Assembly: GCF_001748085.1 (NCBI RefSeq) | Contig: NZ_BBZK01000007.1 | Span: forward strand, 310,001 to 374,000 | DNA from: Streptomyces sp. TP-A0874 | Lineage (GTDB): Bacteria > Actinomycetota > Actinomycetes > Streptomycetales > Streptomycetaceae | DNA: 64,000 bases | Direction: 5' to 3' | In this document: one piece after another, positions 1-7,776 of the stretch | Layout: each line of letters begins with the position of its first letter | Numbering within the stretch: position 1 is the first letter of the stretch | Position numbers and translations under genes: made by a program | The notes under the pieces: generated by a model | The model's database searches: none | The model's input: the letters and a program-made list of their open reading frames with translations, nothing else | What the model was told of the DNA's origin: nothing

Positions 1-2
1 AG

Positions 3-119
3 TCGAGGGCAATCGTGCACGTCCTGGAGACTGACTCTGGAGACATCTTGCGGCGGGGCGATATTTGGTCGGTCTCTCTGGCCCGGGATTTCACCGCGCG
101 AGCAGCTCCGATCTCGTGA
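3..119 (+). CDS. C-terminal end of a probable immunity protein, cut by window edge
   Basis: An open frame enters from the left edge and gives 38 residues (…VHVLETDSGDILRRGDIW…) before TGA at 117-119. About 30 nt later comes the same type of terminator that follows the immunity gene at 11225-11422 and the immunity remnant at 9302-9430. From that context I infer the tail of another small immunity gene. No family is recognisable from 38 residues, and the start lies outside the window. Confidence 0.4.
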   Translation, partial: SRAIVHVLETDSGDILRRGDIWSVSLARDFTARAAPIS

Positions 120-150
120 GGGTTCTCAGGAGATCCCAATAGCAGATCTG

Positions 151-183
151 AAGCCCCGCCAGGTGACACCTGGCGGGGCTTTT
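151..183 (+). terminator. Intrinsic terminator, island copy 1
   Basis: Perfect stem AAGCCCCGCCAGGTG / CACCTGGCGGGGCTT followed by T residues. Near-identical hairpins occur at 9455-9486 and 11454-11486, also downstream of immunity-type sequence, so this is a repeated part of the cassette unit and not a chance hairpin. Confidence 0.8.
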
Positions 184-188
184 GCGTG

Positions 189-241
189 GTCTGACGACAG
201 TAATTGACGCAGCGGCAACGGTGATGGCAGCATCGGCGAAC
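189..241 (+). repeat. Island boundary repeat, left copy
   Basis: Positions 216-241 (26 bp) recur exactly at 14206-14231, and the 11 bp before them, GTCTGACGACA at 189-199, recur at 14197-14207 with 18 bp missing in the right copy. The two copies are in direct orientation and enclose the toxin/IS island. Confidence 0.7.
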
Positions 242-368
242 TTCAGTCACCCCGGTGGACCTCCACGGACTAACGCGCGGTATTTGACCTGCGAAGACGC
301 AGATAGGAGTACCGCGCCACCACACGTACTATGTGCTGGCGGGCGAGACCCCGGTCCTCGTTCACAAC
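237..368 (+). repeat. Cassette junction repeat, copy 1
   Basis: About 130 bp that recur at 6738-6868 with one single-base indel and few substitutions over the first 84 bp. The 3' part (321-368) encodes the conserved Hint-domain end HTYYVLAGETPVLVHN. The 5' part has an in-frame stop just upstream, so it is not Hint coding sequence. It looks like a homology segment that precedes each silent toxin tip. Confidence 0.75.
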
Positions 369-674
369 AACAGTTGTCCAACTGGCGGACATTCGGTTTC
401 ATCGTCTAGTCCAAAAAAGAAGCGAGTGGAGCATCTTCAGCCCGACGAAAAAGCTGAGGGGAGCCACACGCTATTTGAGCGAGACGAGAGGGGGCAAATA
501 TCCCGCTACCGGACCTGGATCGAGGAGCCGCGCTCGCCGTCTGGATGGCGACTTGGTTCAAGGTTCCGGGGGACTGGTAAGCCGCATAGCGGAGTGAATC
601 CGCCTTTGTATTATCCAAAGGGTGGCGGTTATGGAGAAAGCGCCACCGGTGTACACCTTCCTTTGGGGTACTAA
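333..674 (+). CDS. Orphan polymorphic-toxin tip cassette 1
   Basis: From GTG at 333 this gives 113 residues. The first 12 are the end of a Hint (intein-like) domain (LAGETPVLVHN), whose upstream codons TAC-TAT also match. The remaining ~100 residues form a small basic module with Arg/Gly-rich stretches (FERDERGQISRYRTW, GSRFRGTGKPHSG) ending in LPLGY. In actinobacterial Rhs-type toxins the Hint end is followed by an interchangeable toxin domain. This tip resembles such modules, but I cannot assign its activity. There is no clear ribosome binding site and the main toxin body is absent, so it is probably a silent cassette that would be expressed only after recombination. An immunity-type gene starts 2 nt after its stop. 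Confidence 0.65.
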   Translation: MLAGETPVLVHNNSCPTGGHSVSSSSPKKKRVEHLQPDEKAEGSHTLFERDERGQISRYRTWIEEPRSPSGWRLGSRFRGTGKPHSGVNPPLYYPKGGGYGESATGVHLPLGY

Positions 675-676
675 AA

Positions 677-1126
677 ATGAGAATTTATGAAGTGGTAGAC
701 AATGCACTGAGGGGGTGTGCGAATGCCCAGTTTTCCGAAGCTGCGGACCTCTACGTTGCCCTTTCCCTGGGGCGTCTTTTCTGGCCCGAGACAAGACTGG
801 CGAACGGGACTGTATTCCTAGCGCTCAATGTGGGGGACGCGGAGGAGATCGATCGTCGAGTTGCCGCATGGAGTGAATCCGGCGAAATGGAGTGGAGTCA
901 ATTCGTCGACAGCTTCAACACTTACGAAGTTCGATACCTGTTTGCTAATTGGCCCGATAATTCAGCGAATATGGAAGACGCGGAATTGTGTCTTGCGCAG
1001 CTCTTGATTGAAGCCTGGACAGCCAAACTAAGATCCGATTTTCCTGATCGCGTGTTCAGTATCGAGTTGGACGGGGATGTCGTATCGGAAGGCCCGTGTA
1101 TCTTGGTGCGGCAAACCGTTCCCTGA
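677..1126 (+). CDS. Probable immunity protein for toxin tip 1
   Basis: 149 residues, acidic (many Asp and Glu), no signal peptide or membrane segment. ATG at 677 begins 2 nt after the toxin-tip stop, which is the usual layout of a toxin/immunity pair. GC content is visibly lower than in the core genes, typical of exchanged immunity genes. No known family is recognised. An IS701-derived remnant starts two bases after the stop codon, so any terminator of its own has been lost. Function is inferred from position and size only. Confidence 0.6.
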   Translation: MRIYEVVDNALRGCANAQFSEAADLYVALSLGRLFWPETRLANGTVFLALNVGDAEEIDRRVAAWSESGEMEWSQFVDSFNTYEVRYLFANWPDNSANMEDAELCLAQLLIEAWTAKLRSDFPDRVFSIELDGDVVSEGPCILVRQTVP

Positions 1127-1127
1127 T

Positions 1128-1461
1128 CCTCGATCCACCGCGTGATCGCTGATGTCGTGGTGTGATTGGTTCCGGGGTGGATTTTCGGTTCTGGTACTCC
1201 AGTCGCACTTTGTGACCTCACGGGCTGTCGGGGGTACAGGTTCGGGCGAGCCCGGCGAGGCGTCGCTTGTAGTGGTGCCAGCGGGCGCGGGCCTGGTGGC
1301 GACGTCGCCAGGTGGGCCATTGCAGGTGGAAGGCCATGTGGCCTGCCGCGAGGGCGGTGGGCAGGTCCCGCAGCATGGCGGTGAACAGCGGGAACAGGCG
1401 GCGGACCTCGGTGACGGTCAGGGCGATCTGACCGAAATCCTCGGGAGGTTCGGGAGTTGGA
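1128..1461 (-). mobile_element. IS701-family remnant (transposase C-terminus)
   Basis: On the minus strand, about 1440 down to 1218 encodes the characteristic IS701 transposase tail (LTVTEVRRLF, then WPTWRRRHQARARWHHYKRR). It compares with LRWSHWRRRHQHRA at the end of the intact IS701 transposase at 11618-12982. The N-terminal four fifths are missing: an IS1380-family end (CCTCGATTCTTC at 1462) abuts the remnant, so that insertion or a later deletion removed them. Confidence 0.65.
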
Positions 1462-1762
1462 CCTCGATTCTTCAGCGGGGTGTGGTCGCTGATCGGTTCG
1501 GCGTTCGCCCGTACTGTCTCCTTTGCCGTGCGATGACAGGCCGTCGCGTGTCGCTGCCGGGGGGCGCCGGGGTTCCACGTCTCCCGGGTGGTGCGGTTTC
1601 CTCTCCTCTCGGCGTCGTCGGGTCGGGGGCCGGTCCTCAGGTGACGGTCGGCAGGTCGCCGAGCCGCCGCCATGCGGTGGTGAATGCGTCGGCCCAGCCT
1701 CGATTCGTCTGTGACCTGGCCGGCCTGGCTGGTTCGACGGCTTGCCCTGTTTGTCCTGCGGG

Positions 1763-3011
1763 TCAGTGCGGGAAGCCTTCGCGTGACGCTGCGGGTGCAC
1801 CGGCTTCCACGGGGCCGGAGTCCTGCTGGTCTACTCCTTCCTGGTCCGTGTCGGGCTGGTGGCCGGATGTCAGGTGAGAGCTGGGAGCTGGGTGGCTCGC
1901 TGCCATACGGTGGTGCACGCCGACGCCCACGGCCGCGAGGTCGGCGGCGATCGTGGCGGCCAGTACCCAGGCGGCGTTCAGCTGCCAGGACTTCGAGGGC
2001 AGCAACCCGAGGCCGACGCGCTTGATCGCTTTGACTCGGTCCTCGGCCCTGGCATGATCACGGTAGAAGGGCGTCGACGAACGACACCAGCCCGGAGCCC
2101 GGGACCCCGGAGAGCCCCTGGCAGGCGGGGATGTTCGTGGCGACGATCTGGTAACGCCAGCCGGTGAGTTTCTCGAAGGCGGTCCGCTTCTTCAGATCCC
2201 GGCGTGAGGGCTTGCCCGACGTGGGGGCACCTCCCGGCCGAAGGCTGGGGGAGACCAGCCGAATCCCGGTCGGCCAGCCGGTCAGGTCGCGCAGACCGGT
2301 CAGCTCGGCGACCTGGAAGGAGACCATGTCGCCGTCGGGGCCCTTGATCTCGTGGACCTGGCCGTCCTGCCGCAGCGCGACCGTCCACACTGTTTCGGGC
2401 AGCAGGGCGATGGCCTGCTCGTCCGTCTCGTTGATCGCCCAACCGGTCACCCAGCGCACCCGGCGCCGACTGGTGGTCAGGCTCTGGAGGCGGTCGAGGA
2501 GGCCGTGGCTGAAGGCCGCGCCGTCGATCCGGACCAGCAGTTTCGGCCACAGCGGCAGCGGGAGTTGTCGCAGCGCGGTGGCCAGGACGCTCTTGCGGTC
2601 GTCGACATCGTTGGGCGGCGCCTTGCCGGGCCGTAGCAGCATGGCGACGCACTCACGGGTGTTGGCCACCCACGCCCCCAGCGGCATGTGGCCGAAGCTG
2701 CCCTTGAAGGTGCCCGCCACGTCTTCCTTCCGGCTGGTGCAGGTGACGATGGTCGCGTCCAGGTCCAGGACGTAGTTGCTCGGCCTAAAGGACATTCGTC
2801 GCGCCGAGCACGATCGCGCAGGCCGGCGGGACCAGCGCCATGCCCCGGTCCCGCCGGCCCGGCCCAGTGCCCTTCGGCAACGCCACGCTCAGCGCGGTGG
2901 TCAGGCCGACACGGTCGGCGACCTTCCGCAGCAGCACCACACCCGCATGGCCTATCAGGTTCTTACCGTCGGCCCGCACGGCAAGCCGGTGATCCCAGCC
3001 GGTAGCCTTCA
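1763..3011 (-). pseudogene. IS1380-family transposase pseudogene (element A)
   Basis: Read from 3011 downward, the N-terminal piece begins ATGWDHRLAVRADG and runs to a TAG stop at NVL*AEQ. An internal deletion then joins it to the catalytic part (2795-2058): LDLDATIVTC, FKGSFGHMPLGAW, LLVRIDGAAFSHG, WRYQIVATNIP. A frameshift leads into the C-terminal part KSWQLNAAWVLAATIAADLA near 2005-1940. These are IS1380 transposase landmarks. The deletion, nonsense codon and frameshift make it inactive. Confidence 0.75.
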
Positions 3012-3134
3012 CCCTTCGGGTGCCTCTTCCTAGCCTCGAGCTTTCACGAGGTGGCCTGTCCGAGACTTGATCGCAAACGCGAGAAGTGCTCCTGACCTGG
3101 AACGATAGGACTTGTCGATGGTCCAGATCGTGCC

Positions 3135-4528
3135 GTGGAAAGAAGCACTTCTCAGGTGAAGAAGCGTATCGGGTCGTACCCGCGTGTCCGCGTTGAGGGC
3201 AGCGGTCGTGGAGTGGTCTCGCAGGCCGGGACCGTGCTGCTGGTGGAAACAGTCCGCAAGACGGGCCTGGATACTGCGATATCTGCGGCTCTGGCACCCT
3301 GGCGCAAGCCGCGGGCGGTGCACGATCCCGGCAAGATCCTTCTGGACGTCGCGCTGGCAGTGGCGCTGGGCGGGGACTGCCTGGCCGACATCGGCATGCT
3401 GCGGGCCAAGCCAGCCGTGTTCGGGCCGGTGGCTTCGGACCCGACAGTTTCCCGGCTGATCGACACGCTCGCAGCGGGCGGCCAACGCGCCCTGAACGCG
3501 ATCCGCAGCGCCCGGTCCCAAGTGCGTCAACATGTATGGAAGTTGGCTGGCACGTCGGCGCCGGATGCGACCGGTTCTGTGACCGTGGACCTGGACGGCG
3601 TCCTGGTGATCGCGCATTCCGACAAGGAAGACACGGCTGCGACCTGGAAGAAGACCTTCGGCCACCATCCGCTGATGGGCTTCGTCGACCATGGGACGGG
3701 CGGGTCCGGCGAACCGGTGGCCGGTCTGCTCAGGCCCGGAAACGCCGGCAGCAACACCGCCGCCGATCACATCACGACCACCCAACTGGCCCTGGCCCAG
3801 CTGCCCAAGTCCTATCGGCGCGGGCGCCGGACGCTGATCCGCACCGACTCCGCGGGCGGCACCCACGAGTTCGTGGCCTGGCTCGCGAAACGCGGACGGT
3901 GGCTTCGTACTCGGTCGGCATGACCATCACCGACGCAATTCACCAGGCCGTACTCAAGGTGCCGCTCGCGGCATGGACGCCGGCCGTCGAGCCCGGCGGA
4001 GAGATCCGCGACGGGGCCTGGGTCGCCGAACTCACCGGCGGCATGCTCGACGGCTGGCCGAAGGGCATGCGGCTGATCGTCCGGAAGGAACGACCGTACC
4101 CCGGAGCCCAGTTGAGGATCACGGATGCCGACGGCATGCGGATCACGTGCTTCGCCACCAACACCACCGGTCGGCCCATCGCCGAGCTCGAACTCCGCCA
4201 CCGCCTGCGGGCACGGGCCGAGGACCGCGTCCGGGCCGCCCGCGCGACCGGCCTGCGGAACCTGCCCCTGCACGACACCGCGCAAAACAGGGTCTGGCTG
4301 GAGATCGTCCAGATCGCACTCGACCTGCTGGCCTGGATGCCGATGCTTGCACTGAACGGTCAGGCCCGGCTCTGGGAACCCCGCCGGCTTCGTCCGGCCT
4401 TCTCCCCAGCCGCCCAGCTCGTCACGACCGGCAGGCGTCGCATCCTCCACATCGCCCGCCACTGGCCATGGACCGACGAGATCACCACAGCACTTGCACG
4501 ACTCGCTCTCCTGCCGAAGCCCGGCTGA
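3135..4528 (+). pseudogene. IS1380-family transposase with one frameshift (element C)
   Basis: Two overlapping frames together give a full transposase of about 460 residues. The first part (3135-3923) has VTVDLDGVLV, FGHHPLMGFVDHG and LLRPGNAGSNTAADH. The second continues as YSVGMTITDAIHQAV and ends NGQARLWEPRRLR…ARHWPWTDEITTALARL. The break lies near 3903: one missing base in the codons between RGRW and YSVGM. Everything else is intact, so this is a young pseudogene or a single sequencing error. Confidence 0.8.
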
Positions 4529-4573
4529 CCAGCGACTTCACGTCCCTACGAGGAGCACCACCCCTACCGGAGC

Positions 4574-5456
4574 AGTGAGGGTTTTCAGATCGGCCACCGT
4601 TCGGGTGAACAGCGGGGTGGCCGCAACGGACAGGGCTCCTGTGCCGTTGGTTGAGGTGTTCGGCGTCTCAACTTCGCAGACCAGGAGCCCTGTTGGTCCC
4701 CTATCCCGCCGCACTCGACCTCCCCCACGCGCTGATTGAAGCGGTGACGATGCTGATCGTCACCCGTGAGGGTGACCGCCGCTGCAAACCCGCCCCTCCG
4801 GACACGCGCGTTGATCACGCTCGCGTATCTGCGAAGGCACGACACCCTGGCCCAACTCGCGGCGGGATTCCGGGTCTCGGTCGGCACTGCCCACGCCTAC
4901 GTCACCGTTGTCGTGAAGATCCTCGCGGACAAGGCACCTGGACTGCTGAAGACACTGCGGGAATCGGGCCCGGAGTACGTCCTGGTAGACGGGACCCTGG
5001 CCGAGTGCGACCGGGTCGGCGACGGCCGGGCCGACTACTCCACCAAGCACCAGCGGCACGGCGTGAACGTGCAGGTCGTTACCGATCCCATGGGCCGACT
5101 GCTGTGGCTTTCCCCGGCCCTTCCCGGCCGCACCCACGACCTCACCGCCGCCCGTACCCACAAGATCATCAGGATCTGCGAACGCCAAGGCGTCCCGATC
5201 CTGGCCGACATGGCTTACATCGGCGCCGGCGAGCACGTCACCACCGCCAAACGCCGCCCTGCCGGGCGGTGACCATCCGCCGACCCAGCAGGCGCTGAAC
5301 CGGGGCCTGGCCATCGCCCGCGTCCCTGTCGAACGAGGAGTCGCACGCCTCAAGTCCTGGCGAATCTTCCGACACGCCAGCTGCAGCCCGAACCGCCTCA
5401 GCACCATCACTGCCGCCGTCCTCACCCTGGAGAGGCAACGCTGAAAATGCTCAGTG
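4574..5456 (+). mobile_element. IS5-family element, copy 1 (inside element C)
   Basis: Imperfect terminal inverted repeats, AGTGAGGGTTTTCAG at 4574 and CTGAAAATGCTCAGT ending at 5456, bound about 883 bp. Copy 2 at 9596-10475 has matching ends (AGTGAGCTCTTTCAGC). The bases AGT at both outer ends could be a 3-bp target duplication; this is uncertain. Confidence 0.75.
4692..5443 (+). pseudogene. IS5-family transposase with two frameshifts (copy 1)
   Basis: Compared with the intact copy at 9715-10464, the frame breaks first near 4790, after MLIVTREGDRRCK, then again near 5260, after the VTTAKRRP segment. The middle piece (4766-5272) holds the DDE core: LVDGTLAECDRVGDGRADYS, LTAARTHKIIRICERQG and LADMAYIGAG. 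The end, ARVPVERGVARLKSWRIFR…TLERQR, is in the third frame. It is therefore inactive. Confidence 0.8.
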
Positions 5457-5524
5457 GAACCCGGCGCCCACCCGACGCGACAGTCGGGCCACCGGCCTGC
5501 CCACCCTCAGCCACCGAAAACGAA

Positions 5525-5553
5525 ACGGTCCGCCGACTCCGTCGGCGGACCGT
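5525..5553. repeat. Perfect 13-bp hairpin near the right end of element C
   Basis: ACGGTCCGCCGAC, 3-nt loop, GTCGGCGGACCGT, with no T-tract. It sits between the transposase stop and the right inverted repeat of element C and could act as a terminator for the transposase. Confidence 0.6.
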
Positions 5554-5677
5554 CAAGAAAGATCGAGGCTAGCGGTCTTCTTGATCTAGACAATCCAGAT
5601 CATCGCAGGTGAGAGGCATCTTCGCTATCAGAGCGTCAGATCAGGCCGACGCAACCACCGTAGCTGAATAGGCGAGG

Positions 5678-5990
5678 TTAACGGCAACGGCGGCGGACGC
5701 TGGGGGGTATCCACCGCCATTGCCGTCTGGCGTCAGGGGGTGTCCGTCGAGGACAGCGCCGAGGGTGTCGATGGCGTCGCTTTGGCAGCAGAGTCGGACG
5801 TAGGCGTGACGGTGGCGGTAGCGGTGGCGGTGACGCCGATGTGGGCGTGGCCGAGGAGTTCCTTGATCACGACGAGTTCGACGCCTTGCTCACGGGCGTC
5901 CCGCTGACGCGAGCCGTACCAGCCCCAGCGGCCCCAGACAACCTGCCGCATGCTGACCCAGGTGCGCTGGTCGGCCCGCACGTAGCGCAC
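5678..5990 (-). pseudogene. C-terminal remnant of a tyrosine recombinase (integrase)
   Basis: On the minus strand, residues EQGVELVVIKELLGHAHIGVTA match the catalytic C-terminal helix region of phage-type integrases (…KELLGHA.I..T…Y.HV). After a short run of Ala/Thr codons the frame shifts, and HAYVRLCCQSDAIDTLG continues the family pattern. The N-terminal two thirds, including the upstream Arg, are absent, and element A meets its 3' end at 5677. It is a scar of an integrated element and cannot be functional. Confidence 0.65.
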
Positions 5991-6072
5991 CACTGTCACC
6001 AGCAGTCACACACTGACCAGCACCGCTGCGACCAGCAACATGTCCGGCGCGTACCCGTCACGGCTTCGGCTT

Positions 6073-6240
6073 CTACGTTCGTGCCCCCTCTTCGTGTATC
6101 AGGCGGGCCACGTCGCGCAGGTCCAGGCGGGCTGCCTGCTCCGGGCTCAGGGCGAGAAGATCGAGCATGGCGGCCGAGACGGCGAAGGTGGCCTTGCGGC
6201 CGAGGCTGACAGAACACGGAAGACGACGGTGGGTAGGCAT
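6073..6240 (-). CDS. Small hypothetical protein divergent from hicB
   Basis: 55 residues from ATG at 6240, with GC-rich third positions typical of real genes here (…SLGRKATFAVSAAMLDLLAL…AARLDLRDVARLIHEEG). Mostly helical in composition, no membrane segment. It begins only 14 nt from the hicB start on the other strand, so both would share a promoter region. No family is recognised. It could also be a remnant of an integrated element. Confidence 0.35.
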   Translation of the reverse strand: MPTHRRLPCSVSLGRKATFAVSAAMLDLLALSPEQAARLDLRDVARLIHEEGART

Positions 6241-6254
6241 GTCAGACTCTGTCC

Positions 6255-6470
6255 ATGACGTCGCATGCACTGCATCTCACCGCCGCGATCACGCGCGAAG
6301 GCGAGTGGTACGTGGCCCGCTGCCTCCAGGCCGAGGTCACCAGCCAGGGCGAGAGCATTGAGGAGGCCCTCACCAACCTTCGCGAAGCCCTCGAACTCTA
6401 CTTCGAGGACGCCCCGGCCCCCGAGGTCACCGACGTGATCACCGCACCCGTCGAGGTCCGTGTCGCATGA
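6255..6470 (+). CDS. hicB: HicB-type antitoxin
   Basis: 71 residues with the partial RNase-H-like fold signature of HicB (LTAAITREGEWYVARCLQAE, then SIEEALTNLREALELYFED). HicB antitoxins bind and neutralise the HicA mRNA interferase and usually repress their own promoter. This one is short and lacks an obvious separate DNA-binding domain at the C-terminus. Its stop overlaps the hicA start by 4 nt (ATGA), so the two are translationally coupled, antitoxin first. It lies between an integrase scar and toxin cassette 2, a typical position for an addiction module on mobile DNA. Confidence 0.85.
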   Translation: MTSHALHLTAAITREGEWYVARCLQAEVTSQGESIEEALTNLREALELYFEDAPAPEVTDVITAPVEVRVA

Positions 6471-6691
6471 GTCCCGCCGTCCCCACGGGCCTGTCCGGCA
6501 CCGAGATCGCCAAAGCCCTGGAGCGCGCAGGGTTCGGCCACATCTCCACACGCGGCAGCCACGCCAAGTACCGCAAGGACGACCGCACCGTCATCGTGCC
6601 CCTGCACCGCTCCCTCGCACCAGGTACCCTGCGCTCCATCCTCCGTCAGGCCGACTGGACCGTGGACGACCTCAACAGCTTTCTGAAATAG
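6467..6691 (+). CDS. hicA: HicA-type mRNA interferase toxin
   Basis: 74 residues with the HicA double-stranded-RNA-binding-like fold: SGTEIAKALERAGF, then the catalytic His in RGSHAKYRK, then VIVPLHRSLAPGTLRSILRQA. HicA cleaves mRNA independently of translation. Length and all core motifs are complete, so the pair looks functional. ATG at 6467 overlaps the hicB stop. Confidence 0.9.
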   Translation: MSPAVPTGLSGTEIAKALERAGFGHISTRGSHAKYRKDDRTVIVPLHRSLAPGTLRSILRQADWTVDDLNSFLK

Positions 6692-6737
6692 CCATCCCGG
6701 TCCAGACCTCTGACGGCAACAGCGACGGCAAGAACCA

Positions 6738-6868
6738 CGAACTTCAGTCACCCGGTGGACCTCCACGGACTAACGCGCCGTATTTGACCTGCGAAGACCC
6801 AGATAGGAGTACCGCGCCACCACACGTACTATGTGCTAGCGGGTAAGACTCCGGTACTGGTCCACAAT
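6738..6868 (+). repeat. Cassette junction repeat, copy 2
   Basis: Second copy of the repeat at 237-368. Similarity is highest over 6738-6838 and weakens within the codons for AGKTPVLVHN, where third-position changes accumulate while the peptide is nearly kept. This suggests selection on the peptide or on homology to a main toxin gene. Confidence 0.75.
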
Positions 6869-7191
6869 GCAAACTGCATTGTAGGAACTCGGCAGGTTGA
6901 CCACGCTTGGGACCAGCATTCACCTGGAGGGGCCTACCATAAGGCCGGAAAGGTGGAGAATGTATTTGCCGATGGCATCGACAAGACCCGATTCCGAGGG
7001 ATGGTGGATGAGGCGATCAAGAACGGGACGCAGGTTCCTAGGTCTAAGTCCGACCCTCGCGGCGGATATTACATCGACTACGATTTCGGCGATGTGGAAG
7101 TCGGTTCCATGGGCCAGACCAGAACGGCATGAGAATAGCCGTTGATGGTGCGGGGAACTTCGTCACCGCGATGCCGAAGTTTATGTACTAG
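6833..7191 (+). pseudogene. Orphan toxin-tip cassette 2, frameshifted near its end
   Basis: The Hint end LAGKTPVLVHN is followed by a module with DHAWDQHSPGGAYHK, VFADGIDKTRFRGMVDEAIK and GGYYIDYDFGDVEVG. The open frame stops at 7132, but the next frame continues with RIAVDGAGNFVTAMPKFMY and stops at 7191, 7 nt before the immunity start. A small indel near 7130 has therefore cut off the last ~20 residues. The pattern (conserved HAW…H near the start, a DFG-type core and a VDG.GNFVTA.P end) resembles small RNase-like toxins of the BECR type. That assignment is tentative. Confidence 0.6.
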
Positions 7192-7198
7192 GAGACGA

Positions 7199-7669
7199 GT
7201 GATCTCGTTTACATTCCTACCTCGCATCGACGATCCGTCCTGGGATGCCGACGGCCTGTCGGGGCTCTCAGCTCGCACGCTAACGGCCGATGACCTGACT
7301 TTTCACTATTTCAGTTCCGACGTAGTGATCGGCGATGGGTGCAATGAGATACAATTGAGGACGCCTGGCCTCCCCGTCGTGGACTTTGTCCTGATGCTTG
7401 TTCAGCTGTGCCGCGAAGTCGTATCTTCCGGTGCGTCAATTGTAGAATCCTCGCAAACTCAGGATTCAATTACAGCTGTGATGGCAGGAGGCGCGGTGGA
7501 GCTCTCCTATAGCTTTTCCGATGCGGTTTCAACGGCCCCTCTGCGCGATTTGAAGGAAGCCCCGAATATGGCTCTTCAGTCGGCCTTTGAGGTGCTTTTT
7601 TCCGCTCATGGCGACTTGAGGTTTAACGAGTATCTAATCGAACTTGCTGACCTCGTCCGATCGGACTGA
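7199..7669 (+). CDS. Probable immunity protein for toxin tip 2
   Basis: I start it at GTG 7199 because AGGAGAC (7190-7196) gives a good ribosome binding site and because the toxin reading ends at 7191. This yields 156 residues beginning ISFTFLPRIDD. It is acidic, soluble, without signal peptide, and lower in GC than the core genes. It is intact although its toxin is frameshifted. No family is recognised; the role is inferred from the toxin-immunity layout. Confidence 0.6.
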   Translation: MISFTFLPRIDDPSWDADGLSGLSARTLTADDLTFHYFSSDVVIGDGCNEIQLRTPGLPVVDFVLMLVQLCREVVSSGASIVESSQTQDSITAVMAGGAVELSYSFSDAVSTAPLRDLKEAPNMALQSAFEVLFSAHGDLRFNEYLIELADLVRSD

Positions 7670-7705
7670 TCGAATTTCTCGCCTTTCAGGAGAGCTGAAA
7701 ACGGG

Positions 7706-7738
7706 AGCCCCACCGAGCTGTGCTCGGTGGCAGGGGGC
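7706..7738 (+). terminator. Hairpin after immunity gene 2
   Basis: CCACCGAGC, loop TGT, GCTCGGTGG, extended outward by AGCCC / GGGCT. It lies 40 nt after the immunity stop. It differs in sequence from the terminator that follows the other immunity units and lacks a clear T-tract. Confidence 0.55.
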
Positions 7739-7776
7739 TGTCGAAAAATAACTCCTCGATCTTGATGTGGAGTTAT

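Larger units (their letters stand above)
3034..5568 (+). mobile_element. IS1380-family element C, itself carrying an IS5-family insertion
   Basis: Ends are CCTCGAGCTTTC (3034) and, in inverse, CCTCGATCTTTC (5568): 11 of 12 bp match. They are flanked by a direct 4-bp duplication CTAG at 3030-3033 and 5569-5572. Element C lies inside element A, and inside C lies IS5-family copy 1 (4574-5456), giving three nested layers. Without the inner IS, C is about 1.65 kb, a usual size for the family. A hairpin-forming repeat (GAGAAGTGCT 3081 / AGCACTTCTC 3144) surrounds the transposase start. Confidence 0.8.
1462..5677 (-). mobile_element. IS1380-family element A, decayed and split by a younger IS
   Basis: The left end CCTCGATTCTTC (1462) and right end CTGAATAGGCGAGG (to 5677) are approximate inverted repeats. 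Similar end sequences bound element B at 7777 and 9299, and similarity between A and B stops at those points. The element was interrupted at about 3030: joining 3033 to 5573 restores a sequence co-linear with element B. Element C, with TSD CTAG, occupies the gap. Boundaries are approximate because I see no target duplication for A itself. Confidence 0.6.

Noticed and set aside
922..1800. 292-codon minus-strand frame over the immunity gene and IS remnants
   Set aside because: Mixes antisense of the immunity gene with out-of-frame IS sequence; only the IS701 and IS1380 tails in other frames are protein-like.
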